DNA of 42,995 nt from Paraglaciecola sp. (lineage in GTDB: Bacteria; Pseudomonadota; Gammaproteobacteria; Enterobacterales; Alteromonadaceae). The notes under the pieces were generated by a model. That model searched no databases. It had not been told where the DNA came from and was given only the letters and a program-made list of their open reading frames with translations. The DNA lies in contig NZ_JANQVQ010000186.1 of the NCBI RefSeq assembly GCF_030730205.1, positions 1 through 42,995 of the forward strand. Reading direction: 5' to 3'. Positions 35,470 through 42,988 of this stretch are shown one piece after another. The position numbers were made by a program, and so were the translations under genes. The first letter of the stretch is position 1, and every line of letters starts with the position of its first letter.

Positions 35470-35983
35470 TATTAGGAATGTAGTGGTTGTGACTGTGCCG
35501 AAAAAACACATTGCATTGTTCTAGCACCAGCTTGTCTTGTGTCTCGCTCACATAAGGATTCAACTCTATCGCCACAGGCAGTTGCCCTTTATTTTGTTCA
35601 GAGACCCTGAGAATCGCTAAGTAAAGCTGATATTTTTCACTCACATCTACTTTTGATGCAACCCACGGCATGCGTAAAATAATATCGCTTTTACACTTTG
35701 GTGCAGCAATCGGAAAGGCATTCTTGTCAATGGTGAGTGAAAACTGGCCGCCATTTTGACGAAATTCCGCTTCGCTGCTGTGCTCAATACCAGTCACATT
35801 TTTAGCCGTTAAGTTAAACATCAAGTGATAATAAGGCTTGCCATTTGCACCTAGGTTGATCACGAAAGGCTTAGCTGCTTGCGTTAAGACGACTGCCGTT
35901 TCAGGCTCAGTTATCGCAGAGCTACAAGCAAGTGCGCATAAGGATACAAAGCATGAACCCAGCAGTATTCTCAATTTAATCAT
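35456..35983 (-). CDS. Small exported protein, putative lipoprotein, unknown function
   Basis: A 175-residue exported protein. Residues 1-20 form a signal peptide (M-I-K-L-R start, Leu-rich core) ending in C-A-L-A-C-S-S. The Cys could be lipidated, though the -3 residue is Ala rather than Leu, so lipoprotein status is uncertain. The mature part looks beta-rich and is not recognised. The start ATG shares its A with the TAA of the upstream lysozyme-like gene (TAATG), which points to coupled translation and fixes this start over a longer form from 36016. Its 3' end overlaps the convergent GntR gene by 14 bases. Confidence 0.75.
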   Translation of the reverse strand: MIKLRILLGSCFVSLCALACSSAITEPETAVVLTQAAKPFVINLGANGKPYYHLMFNLTAKNVTGIEHSSEAEFRQNGGQFSLTIDKNAFPIAAPKCKSDIILRMPWVASKVDVSEKYQLYLAILRVSEQNKGQLPVAIELNPYVSETQDKLVLEQCNVFFRHSHNHYIPNIKPL

Positions 35984-36468
35984 TAGTCCTCGCTGCCCAG
36001 CACATAATGATGCCATTTTTCGATGTATTCGCTAGGCTTGCCTTTACCTAGAGGAGTATTGTAATACTGCTTCCAATAGTTGGCTTGCCCCTCAATATCA
36101 CCCTGTTTAGGTAAGGCTTCAGATACACGCATATAATGTACTCTTGCCATGGCGGTGGCGTACTGATCATTGTTTTCTAGCTCATCATGTTTATCGGCAT
36201 CAGGCGAGGATAAAAATGATGTCACCAGAGCGGCACGTCTTGCATTGTATTTTAAATAGTTATTCCAAATATCGTCATGGGTGGCTGGCTCCATTTGAAA
36301 ATAACTGCGAGCGGGACCGTTGCCCATTTGGCGACGATATTTAAAATTAAGGCTCTCTTGCACAGCAGTACCGAGCAAAAGCTCTTCCGCAGCTAGGTTA
36401 CTTGCATGCATTTTTTCCAGTACCGGTCTGATGACCTCGTGTTGAAATTTTATCGCTTTATTCATCAT
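35983..36468 (-). CDS. Phage-type lysozyme-like protein, putative
   Basis: A 161-residue protein without signal peptide or membrane segment. The pattern L-L-L-G-T-A-V-Q-E-S-L followed by N-G-P-A-R-S-Y-F-Q-M-E-P-A-T-H-D-D-I-W resembles the catalytic Glu and G-x-x-Q-M/I motifs of lysozyme/transglycosylase-like phage proteins. The later H-Y-M-R-V and N-Y-W-K-Q-Y-Y-N-T-P-L-G segments also recur in phage structural proteins as I remember them. The Glu in Q-E-S would be the catalytic residue. No other phage gene is near. It is coupled to a small exported-protein gene. The lysozyme call is by pattern only and could be wrong. Confidence 0.6.
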   Translation of the reverse strand: MMNKAIKFQHEVIRPVLEKMHASNLAAEELLLGTAVQESLNFKYRRQMGNGPARSYFQMEPATHDDIWNNYLKYNARRAALVTSFLSSPDADKHDELENNDQYATAMARVHYMRVSEALPKQGDIEGQANYWKQYYNTPLGKGKPSEYIEKWHHYVLGSED

Positions 36469-36578
36469 TATGCCCTGTTAAATTGGCTGACGTTAAATCC
36501 GATAACTTTCGTTACTGCTACTCAACAACAAGTGATTAAACTCAAAACTTAGAATAAAACAAAGTTACAGAATCATGA

Positions 36579-36604
36579 TTGAGGCGGCATGACAAGTGCC
36601 TCAA
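36579..36604 (-). terminator. Hairpin downstream of the aminotransferase gene
   Basis: Arms TTGAGGC (36579-36585) and GCCTCAA (36598-36604) around a 12-base loop, about 70 bases after the aminotransferase stop on the minus strand. It lacks a T-run, so it is only a candidate terminator. The rest of the 207-base gap shows nothing recognisable. Confidence 0.4.
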
Positions 36605-36675
36605 AGTGATTAAATAATGAACTACAAGCGTCGCACTGCCTAGTACTATTTTTAATCACCTGTTGTACCAATAGT

Positions 36676-37887
36676 TTACAAGCCTTCACTGAACTGAAAT
36701 TTATTTAGTGCGCTTTCAAGGGCGGCCATACCTGCTGGTAAATCGAGTTTTTGACCCAGTAAATTAAAACTGGCACCAAAGGCGTGCAAGGTTCTAAATA
36801 AATTATGTGCGCGGCACTGCTCGCCCATTTGTCCAATACGAACAATGTTCGGTCCAAATGAGCCGGATATTTCAACTTTAAATCGTTTGGACATGGTGCT
36901 GAGTAAGGCTTTAGACTCCACACCCCGTGGCATCGTAATACCCACAACGGAATTTAAACGCGCTTGAGGTTTAACATATAAGCTCAAACCCATGGCCTCT
37001 ATCCCCGCTTGCAGAGCCTGTGAACAACGCAAATGACGATCGAACCGTACTGACAGTGTTTCGCTGCACACTAAGCGTAAAGCCTCATGAATAGCCAAGA
37101 TGCCCGAGACAGGTGCGGTATAGTGATAAGACTTTTTGTACCAAAACTGATCGGCTAATTTAGCATCCAAACACCAATGTTTAAGTTGATCCTTGCGCTC
37201 CTCAATGTGCTGCCACGCCTTTGCAGAAAAACCGACCAAGGAGATACCGGGAATACACGACAAGCCTTTTTGTCCACCAGTAATCACTGCATCAACGCCC
37301 CACTCGTCCATATCAAATGCCATAGTACTTAAGGTACACACAGCATCAACAATCACTAAGCAATCATGTTGTTTGGCTATGGCGGCAATGGCGGCAAGCT
37401 CGTTGTTACACACCGTATTTGACGTCTCACCTTGCACGATGGTCAGTACCTGAGGTTGATGTTGAATAATGTATTGCTCAACACGTTGTGCGTCGGCACC
37501 TTCACCATCTTCTATGGCTAACTGTACAACTTCAGCGCCGACTCTTTGAGCCATTTGCGCCAAACGATGACTAAAAAAACCATTACAAATACTGAGTACT
37601 TTACTGCCAGGTAACACTAAGTTAACCACCGCCATTTCCATGGCCGCTGAGCCTGGGCCTGCAACACCTAAGATGCGCCCATCTTGGGTTTGAAACACAT
37701 AGCGCGACATCACTTTAACCTGCTCGATGATATGTGCCATCGTATCACCCAGATGATTAATAACAATACCGTTAGCGGCCGCTACTTTGGCTGGAATAGG
37801 CACAGGGCCTGCTCCCATCATCAGTAGAGGTTCGTCTGGTAAAATATTATCTAAGGCTAAGATGTTGTTTGGCACCGCTATGCGCAC
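36676..37887 (-). CDS. Class V PLP aminotransferase (alanine/serine-glyoxylate type)
   Basis: A 403-residue cytoplasmic enzyme of the alanine-glyoxylate / serine-glyoxylate / pyridoxamine-pyruvate aminotransferase group. The PLP-binding Lys is K207 in T-G-G-Q-K-G-L-S, D181 (I-V-D-A-V) contacts the pyridine nitrogen, and G-A-G-P-V-P-I-P-A-K opens the fold. The C-terminal R-I-G-Q-M-G fits the carboxylate-binding Arg region. The exact amino donor cannot be read. It lies downstream of the ACT-domain and SMR exporter genes on the same strand. The 131-base gap to the ACT gene contains a TTCACT/AGTGAA inverted repeat, so it may have its own promoter. Confidence 0.9.
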   Translation of the reverse strand: MRIAVPNNILALDNILPDEPLLMMGAGPVPIPAKVAAANGIVINHLGDTMAHIIEQVKVMSRYVFQTQDGRILGVAGPGSAAMEMAVVNLVLPGSKVLSICNGFFSHRLAQMAQRVGAEVVQLAIEDGEGADAQRVEQYIIQHQPQVLTIVQGETSNTVCNNELAAIAAIAKQHDCLVIVDAVCTLSTMAFDMDEWGVDAVITGGQKGLSCIPGISLVGFSAKAWQHIEERKDQLKHWCLDAKLADQFWYKKSYHYTAPVSGILAIHEALRLVCSETLSVRFDRHLRCSQALQAGIEAMGLSLYVKPQARLNSVVGITMPRGVESKALLSTMSKRFKVEISGSFGPNIVRIGQMGEQCRAHNLFRTLHAFGASFNLLGQKLDLPAGMAALESALNKFQFSEGL

Positions 37888-37941
37888 AATGTTTCCTTTG
37901 GTGTTGATGGTATTTGCTCACCATCATAAGCCATTAGAAAA

Positions 37942-37957
37942 TTCACTTACTAGTGAA
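37942..37957. promoter_or_regulatory. Short palindrome upstream of the aminotransferase gene
   Basis: TTCACT (37942-37947) and AGTGAA (37952-37957) around 4 bases, 55-70 bases upstream of the minus-strand aminotransferase start. A candidate operator with no known regulator. Confidence 0.35.
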
Positions 37958-38018
37958 GTGCCCCCACTCTTTATGCATAAGATATGCTTTGCTTCATTTT
38001 GCCCCATTGGGCATTGGC

Positions 38019-38426
38019 TTAATGCCTAGCTTGAGTCAGATCATTCAGAGCAGAAATGGCCTCTTGGGCTTGCTCACTCGGCACAAAAATATGATCGTGA
38101 TAATAAGCGGCGACCACATTGGCACTGATGTTTGCATCCGCTAATGCCTTTGATACTGCTGCGGTTAAACCCACCGCTTCAAGGCTAGAATGCACGTTCA
38201 AAGTAATACAGCGGTAGATGCCCGAATAGTGTAATTGCGCAGCCTCTGCTTGTGATCTTTGCAAAATTAAGGTTGTCCCTTCTGACTCCTCAAACAGACC
38301 TTTAGGTGAGACGCCCAAACTCGATACCGTTTGAGCGTGAGCGACTGTACAAAACACAAACTCTTCGACTCCTAAGCTTGGTGCCATTGACGTCAATAAC
38401 ACCTTTAACTCTTTTTCGCCTGACAT
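38019..38426 (-). CDS. ACT-domain protein
   Basis: A 135-residue soluble protein made of two ACT-like halves. The second half is the clearest, with H-S-S-L-E-A-V-G-L-T-A-A-V-S-K-A-L-A-D-A-N-I-S-A-N-V-V. ACT domains bind amino acids or small ligands and usually regulate enzymes. Stand-alone copies of this type are widespread and uncharacterised. I chose ATG 38426, which has an AGGAG site 6 bases upstream, over GTG 38432. It begins 13 bases after the SMR exporter gene stops, so it is in the riboswitch-controlled transcript. Whether it senses guanidine-related metabolites is an open guess. Confidence 0.88.
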   Translation of the reverse strand: MSGEKELKVLLTSMAPSLGVEEFVFCTVAHAQTVSSLGVSPKGLFEESEGTTLILQRSQAEAAQLHYSGIYRCITLNVHSSLEAVGLTAAVSKALADANISANVVAAYYHDHIFVPSEQAQEAISALNDLTQARH

Positions 38427-38439
38427 ACTCACTCCTACT

Positions 38440-38751
38440 TTACAAAAATTTAAGACCCACTACGCCTGCTAATATCAAACCATAAAACACATAATGCTGT
38501 TTTAAGATAGGCTCTGAAAAAAAGCAGGAATTAAGAACAGATATACTGATCACGCCCACGCCCACCCATATGATATAAGCATGCCCGATGGCGATATCTC
38601 GCAGTGCTAGGGTAAATAAATAGAGACTTAACACCATACTAATGACGGCCAGCGCCACGTAAGGCGTTTTACTTAGTGAGTCAGATTGTTTCAAACCCAG
38701 CACCCAACCAGCTTCACATACACCAGCTAATAATAGAATAAACCAAGACAT
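38440..38751 (-). CDS. gdx (sugE): SMR-family exporter, Gdx/SugE guanidinium type
   Basis: A 103-residue inner-membrane protein with four transmembrane helices, the standard small multidrug resistance size. The essential proton/substrate Glu is in A-G-V-C-E-A-G-W-V-L-G-L-K. The helix-3 segment G-H-A-Y-I-I-W-V-G-V-G matches the Gdx/SugE subtype (G-T-A-Y-A-V-W-T-G-I-G in E. coli) rather than EmrE. Gdx proteins are dual-topology dimers that export guanidinium in exchange for protons. The guanidine-II riboswitch directly upstream strongly supports this specificity. The AAGGGG ribosome-binding site lies 6 bases from the ATG, within reach of the second riboswitch hairpin. Confidence 0.93.
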   Translation of the reverse strand: MSWFILLLAGVCEAGWVLGLKQSDSLSKTPYVALAVISMVLSLYLFTLALRDIAIGHAYIIWVGVGVISISVLNSCFFSEPILKQHYVFYGLILAGVVGLKFL

Positions 38752-38763
38752 AGCTTGCCCCTT

Positions 38764-38848
38764 AGTTGATGGGGTCGTCCCCAGAAATTAAGGTTGTGTG
38801 GCCTGTGTACATACAACCAAAGGCCACTTGATGAGGTCGTCCTCACCA
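38764..38848 (-). promoter_or_regulatory. Guanidine-II (mini-ykkC) riboswitch
   Basis: On the minus strand two short hairpins each show an ACGA loop. P1 is TGAGG-ACGA-CCTCA (38832-38845) and P2 is TGGGG-ACGA-CCCCA (38770-38783), both followed by TC. Two small stems with ACGR loops joined by a linker define the guanidine-II class, where each loop binds guanidinium. The linker here is 48 bases and contains GTGGCCT/AGGCCAC arms. After P2 comes AACTAAGGGGC, the exporter's ribosome-binding site. The CCCC of P2 can pair with that GGGG when P2 is open, giving a simple on-switch by guanidine. Confidence 0.93.
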
Positions 38849-38865
38849 CAACAAACTACCAGTCG

Positions 38866-38874
38866 AAGATAGCA
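38866..38874 (-). promoter_or_regulatory. Candidate extended -10 promoter for the gdx transcript
   Basis: On the minus strand TGCTATCTT resembles an extended -10 element, 18 bases upstream of the first riboswitch hairpin. No clear -35 box is seen. Read-through from the methyltransferase gene is the alternative. Confidence 0.3.
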
Positions 38875-38907
38875 AAAACTGGCCTTAAAAGCATGAAAAA
38901 TTTGGGT

Positions 38908-39561
38908 TTATTCCACTCGCCTGTAAGCCAAGATTTGCCCAGTAAATGGGCTCAATTCGCCCTTGTTACCACAGGCTTTACGTTGGCTATGGCTAAAACC
39001 TAAGGCCACCATGGCTTTGCTAAAAGGAGCATGCATTTTACGGCCAGGGTCGACCAAAATAATCTCGCAGCTAGGCTTGGTGTGTAGGCTTATAAAATGG
39101 GTTAATAACGCGATATGTTGATGTTCGTATAAAACATCTGAACCAATAATGACATCAAACAGGCCTAAGCCTTTACGGTTTTCATCCCAAGCCGTACGCA
39201 AAAAAGGAATAGGCCGACCGCGATTTAAGCGTACATTGCTTGATAAAAACTCCCCTGCTAATGGATGAATATCCGTTGCGGTAATATCCGCGTGGCGAGA
39301 ATTTAATAACAAGCTGGCTAGACCGATCCCACAACCCAGTTCAAGAATACGTTTGTTCTTAATATCAAAGTGTTGCATCTCGGTGGCTAATACCTCGCTC
39401 GACTCCCATACCACGCCAAACAGCGACCACTGGGCAGAAGAAATCCCCATGGATTCGGCTTCACCGAGATGATCACTGAACTGTTGTTTGTCGCGAAGCG
39501 TGCATAAATGAATATCCACCGAATCAAATTCAATGGTTTGATAGCGTACACGTAAAGGCAT
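38908..39561 (-). CDS. SAM-dependent methyltransferase, METTL21/METTL23-like
   Basis: A 217-residue class I methyltransferase. The SAM motif I is R-I-L-E-L-G-C-G-I-G-L-A-S (about 71-83), with an acidic post-I residue in T-A-T-D-I-H-P. The motif after strand 4 reads I-I-G-S-D-V-L-Y-E, typical of the lysine-methyltransferase-like group (METTL21/EFM/nicotinamide methyltransferase-like). These usually methylate protein lysines, but bacterial members are uncharacterised. It lies 57 bases upstream of the gdx promoter candidate on the same strand and may add to gdx transcription. The N-terminal 45 residues are less typical. Confidence 0.85.
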   Translation of the reverse strand: MPLRVRYQTIEFDSVDIHLCTLRDKQQFSDHLGEAESMGISSAQWSLFGVVWESSEVLATEMQHFDIKNKRILELGCGIGLASLLLNSRHADITATDIHPLAGEFLSSNVRLNRGRPIPFLRTAWDENRKGLGLFDVIIGSDVLYEHQHIALLTHFISLHTKPSCEIILVDPGRKMHAPFSKAMVALGFSHSQRKACGNKGELSPFTGQILAYRRVE

Positions 39562-39906
39562 AAGTTTGGCTCGGTTAAAAAACGCAACTCGCCAGATTCA
39601 AGTAAGATCCGCTACGTAGGGAGGAACACTATAAAGCGTTTATCGCAATACCACTAATAAAGCGCGCAACTAAAAGCCAAAGCCCGTTGGCGTGATTAGG
39701 GGAATACCCCTTTGCTCGGTGCAATATACCCGTATTCACCACTGACGATAGCGACTTACTGCTCACGTTTGCCCCTCCTCTCACCTTTACCCGCATTTAA
39801 CGCAATGGGCTGTAAAAGGAAGAATAAATGTAATAGGCTCAAGTTCATAAAAAAGCGAGCATAAGCCCGATAACAACAACGATTCTTTGACAGGAAAATC
39901 ACTTAC
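39562..39906. other. 345-base intergenic region with tandem hairpins
   Basis: Between the divergent methyltransferase and M24 peptidase genes. It holds hairpin GCCAA-AGCCCG-TTGGC (39676-39691) and, 6 bases on, AGGGG-AATA-CCCCT (39698-39711). No ORF or tRNA cloverleaf was seen. An ACAGGAAAA ribosome-binding site ends it. The hairpins could be part of a leader RNA or a small RNA, but no family is recognised. Confidence 0.5.
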
Positions 39907-41211
39907 ATGAACATCAATAAACGACAGTTTTTAAAAGTCAGTGGTGCAGCTATCGCATCCCTATCAATTCGCCCCGTGATGGCAAGTGGCGAAACTCAGA
40001 CTCTACAAAATCAACGTGAGAATGTACTGAGATCCATCACAGATACAGTGAAACCCATCACGGTGGCCGAGCGTCAGAAAAGAATCGCCAAAGCTCAGTC
40101 ACTCATGGTGAAACATAATATTGCCGCGTTGATATTAGAGCCAGGCGCAGCTATGGATTACTTTACGGGAATTCAATGGTGGCGCAGTGAAAGACTCACT
40201 GCGGTGGTGCTACCTCGTGAAGGTGACATTGCCGTGGTTTGCCCGTTTTTTGAAGAGCCCAGTATTCGTGAATCACTCAAAGTAGGTAAAGACGTCAGAG
40301 TGTGGCAAGAACACGAGAGTCCCTTTGCCTTAGTGAAACAAATTTTAGTCGACCGGGGTGTGGCCAAAGCCAATGGCAGTATCGCCTTCGAGCACAGCGT
40401 GCGCTATTTTGTGTTAAAAGGGGTCATGGAACTGGCCAACGATATGGTTGATGTTCGGGCCGAGCCGGTTACGTTGGGCTGTCGTATGTACAAATCGGCA
40501 CATGAACTGGCGCTGATGCATAAAGCCAATGAAATTACCCTTGAGGCATATGCCCATGTATGGTCAAAACTTGAGTTGGGTATGAGTCAAGACGATGTCA
40601 AATCGTTAATGTCGGCGGCCCAATCGCAATTAGGCGGCAGTAGCGTATGGAATATGGCCCTGTTTAATGAAGCCAGTGCTTATCCGCATGGTACACGTCA
40701 GAGTCAAACGATCCGCGAAGGCTCAATTGTATTGATGGACTGTGGCTGCGCGGTAGAAGGTTATCAATCTGATATCAGCCGTACTTTTGTTGTTGGTGAG
40801 CCCAGTAAGCAACAAACAAAAATTTGGAACACCGTACGCCAAGGGCAAACCATCGCTTTTGAAACCGCACAACTTGGAGTGGCTGCCGGCAAAGTAGACG
40901 ATGCTGTGCGCCAGTATTATGTATCTCAAGGTTTGGGGCCTGAATATAAACTCCCCGGATTGTCGCATCGCACAGGGCACGGTATCGGTATGGAAGGCCA
41001 TGAAAGCGTGAACTTCGTGCACGGCGAAACCGCCTTACTCAAAGCAGGTATGTGCTTTTCTAACGAGCCTGGTATTTATCTTCCAGGCGACTTTGGCGTG
41101 CGCTTAGAAGACTGCATTTACATGACCGAAAAAGGCCCGCAGTGGTTTACCGTACCACCTGAATCACTGACCTCGCCCATCGGTAAACTTGCCGCCTTAG
41201 TCAACGAATAA
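39907..41211 (+). CDS. Exported M24 metallopeptidase (Xaa-Pro aminopeptidase-like)
   Basis: A 434-residue exported peptidase. Residues 1-26 are a signal peptide: N-K-R-Q-F-L-K-V-S-G-A-A with A-S-L-S-I-R-P-V-M-A. The K-R-Q-F-L-K segment resembles a Tat motif in which the first Arg is Lys, so Tat or Sec export are both possible. The creatinase-type N-domain (about 60-190) precedes the pita-bread catalytic domain (about 200-420). All five dinuclear metal ligands are present: D278, D289, H358, E387 and E401. It should remove N-terminal residues next to proline, or act as a related dipeptidase. A DUF885 peptidase gene follows after 12 bases, suggesting joint peptide digestion in the periplasm. Confidence 0.93.
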   Translation: MNINKRQFLKVSGAAIASLSIRPVMASGETQTLQNQRENVLRSITDTVKPITVAERQKRIAKAQSLMVKHNIAALILEPGAAMDYFTGIQWWRSERLTAVVLPREGDIAVVCPFFEEPSIRESLKVGKDVRVWQEHESPFALVKQILVDRGVAKANGSIAFEHSVRYFVLKGVMELANDMVDVRAEPVTLGCRMYKSAHELALMHKANEITLEAYAHVWSKLELGMSQDDVKSLMSAAQSQLGGSSVWNMALFNEASAYPHGTRQSQTIREGSIVLMDCGCAVEGYQSDISRTFVVGEPSKQQTKIWNTVRQGQTIAFETAQLGVAAGKVDDAVRQYYVSQGLGPEYKLPGLSHRTGHGIGMEGHESVNFVHGETALLKAGMCFSNEPGIYLPGDFGVRLEDCIYMTEKGPQWFTVPPESLTSPIGKLAALVNE

Positions 41212-41223
41212 CACGAGTCCATC

Positions 41224-42957
41224 ATGAACATAAAAACCTGCAGCTTACTTGGCGTATTAGCCCTTACAAGTAGCCAAACCTTGGCTGATGCTAATCGCGA
41301 TTTTAGCGCTTTATTGGCGAAACATTGGCAAAACGCCCAACAAGAAAAAGTCTTTTTTCGCACGGATCCAGACGCTTGGAAACCCGAGGGTAAACTTGCC
41401 CAGTGGTCTCCTCAAGCCATGGCGAGGCGTGATGCCTACAACAACGATATACTCAAGGCGCTAAAGACGATACCCAAGGGAGAGTTAGACGCTGACAATC
41501 AAATGAGTTACCGCTTATTTTTGTATGAGCGCGAAACCGAAAAGGCCAGTTACACTTACCAAGACAAATACTTTCCCATCAATTTTTTAAGTGGCTGGCA
41601 CACCTATTTTGCTGAAGCACCTGCCAACATGGCTTTTTTAAACGCCGCTGATTACGACAACTTTTTGATCAGCCTGACTGACTATCCGCGCTTTAATCAA
41701 GAGAATATCGACTTGCTCAAAGCTGGGGCATTAACGGGTTTTGTGCACTACTGCGAAAGCTTTAAAGACTATGGCGACAGCATCAAGCTGCATATTGTGG
41801 ATAGACCACAAGACAGCGCGTTATTTGAGCCTTTTACTCGTATGCCAGCCAACTTCAGTGAGCAACAGAAACAAGCTTATATTGCTCAAGCAAAAAAAGT
41901 CATCAACGATGCAGTTGTACCTGCTTATCAGCAGTTTTATGACTATTTTCAAGATGAATACATGCCGCAGTGCCGACCACAAGCGGGTATTGGCAGCGTT
42001 AAAGGTGGTGATGAGTATTACGCATACACCGCCAATTACTACACCACTACAACTCTCAGTCCTAAAGAAATTCATGAGCTGGGTGTAAATGAAGTAGGAC
42101 GTATTCAGCAAGAAATGGATGCCATCATTCAACAAGTGAAATTTGCAGGAAGCTATGCCCAATTTTTACAATTTTTAGCTACAGATCCGCAATTTTATGC
42201 CAGTGACCGCCAAGACGTGCTTGAAAAAACCGCCTTTATCACACAAAAGATGTACGGTAAATTACCCGCCTTTTTTGGTCACTTACCGCGCAACACTTTT
42301 ACCATCAAAGGCTCTGCTTCCAGAGGTGCGTTTTATATGCCGCCACCGGATAACCGAAGCCCTGGCACCTATTTTTTGAGCGCTGATCCCAAGCAACAAC
42401 CCTTGTACAATCTCGAAGCCTTAAGTTTGCACGAGGCGGTTCCTGGCCATCATTTACAAAACGCCATCGCCCAAGAATTAAACGTGCCTGAGTTTCGCCG
42501 TACCTTAAATCATTCCGCCTTTTCTGAAGGTTGGGGCCTGTATTCAGAACGTTTGGGTAAAGAAGCGGGCTTTTATCAAAACCCTTACAGCGACTTTGGC
42601 AGGCTCGGTTATGAAATGTGGCGCGCAGTCAGATTAGTGGTTGATACGGGTATTCATGCTTTTGGCTGGACTCGTCAGCAGGCGGTTGATTATTTAGCGG
42701 CTCGCACCGCACTGACTGAAAAATCGGTTAATGATCAAATCGACCGGTACATCAGTTGGCCAGGCCAAGCACTGGCCTACAAAATTGGTGAAATTAAGAT
42801 ACGCCAGTTGCGCGCCAAAGCAGAAAAAGCACTAGGTAATCAATTCGACTTACGGGCATTTCATGACACTGTGATAGGTCAAGGCTCTTTGCCTATGGAT
42901 GTATTAGATGACGTGATTGATGAATGGATAACGAAGGAATTAAAACAAGCTAAATAA
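41224..42957 (+). CDS. Exported DUF885-family metallopeptidase
   Basis: A 577-residue protein with a signal peptide (about 1-22, ending T-L-A-D). It belongs to the DUF885 family, zinc peptidases distantly related to M3/M32 carboxypeptidases. The zinc-binding motif is H403-E-A-V-P-G-H409, a variant H-E-x4-H arrangement typical of this family. It is followed by S-E-G-W-G-L-Y-S-E, which supplies the third ligand. It starts 12 bases after the M24 peptidase gene stops, so one operon is likely, with both enzymes exported. Its length fits the family (about 570-610). Peptide substrate unknown. Confidence 0.93.
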   Translation: MNIKTCSLLGVLALTSSQTLADANRDFSALLAKHWQNAQQEKVFFRTDPDAWKPEGKLAQWSPQAMARRDAYNNDILKALKTIPKGELDADNQMSYRLFLYERETEKASYTYQDKYFPINFLSGWHTYFAEAPANMAFLNAADYDNFLISLTDYPRFNQENIDLLKAGALTGFVHYCESFKDYGDSIKLHIVDRPQDSALFEPFTRMPANFSEQQKQAYIAQAKKVINDAVVPAYQQFYDYFQDEYMPQCRPQAGIGSVKGGDEYYAYTANYYTTTTLSPKEIHELGVNEVGRIQQEMDAIIQQVKFAGSYAQFLQFLATDPQFYASDRQDVLEKTAFITQKMYGKLPAFFGHLPRNTFTIKGSASRGAFYMPPPDNRSPGTYFLSADPKQQPLYNLEALSLHEAVPGHHLQNAIAQELNVPEFRRTLNHSAFSEGWGLYSERLGKEAGFYQNPYSDFGRLGYEMWRAVRLVVDTGIHAFGWTRQQAVDYLAARTALTEKSVNDQIDRYISWPGQALAYKIGEIKIRQLRAKAEKALGNQFDLRAFHDTVIGQGSLPMDVLDDVIDEWITKELKQAK

Positions 42958-42962
42958 AAACA

Positions 42963-42988
42963 GCGCCTAGGCTTACCTACCTAGGCGC
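42963..42988 (+). terminator. Terminator hairpin after the peptidase operon
   Basis: Perfect 9-base arms GCGCCTAGG (42963-42971) and CCTAGGCGC (42980-42988) around an 8-base loop, 5 bases after the DUF885 stop. The window ends before any T-run can be confirmed. Confidence 0.85.

Noticed and set aside
35983-36468. Part of a larger prophage
   Set aside because: No integrase, capsid, tail or att-like direct repeats were seen on either side; neighbours are ordinary metabolic and regulatory genes.
38000-38013. TGCCC-CATT-GGGCA hairpin after the ACT-domain gene as its terminator
   Set aside because: On the minus strand the stem is followed by A-rich sequence rather than T, so an intrinsic terminator is not supported.
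38794-39003. 69-codon plus-strand frame opposite the riboswitch and the end of the methyltransferase gene
   Set aside because: It lies antisense to better-supported features and has no ribosome-binding site.
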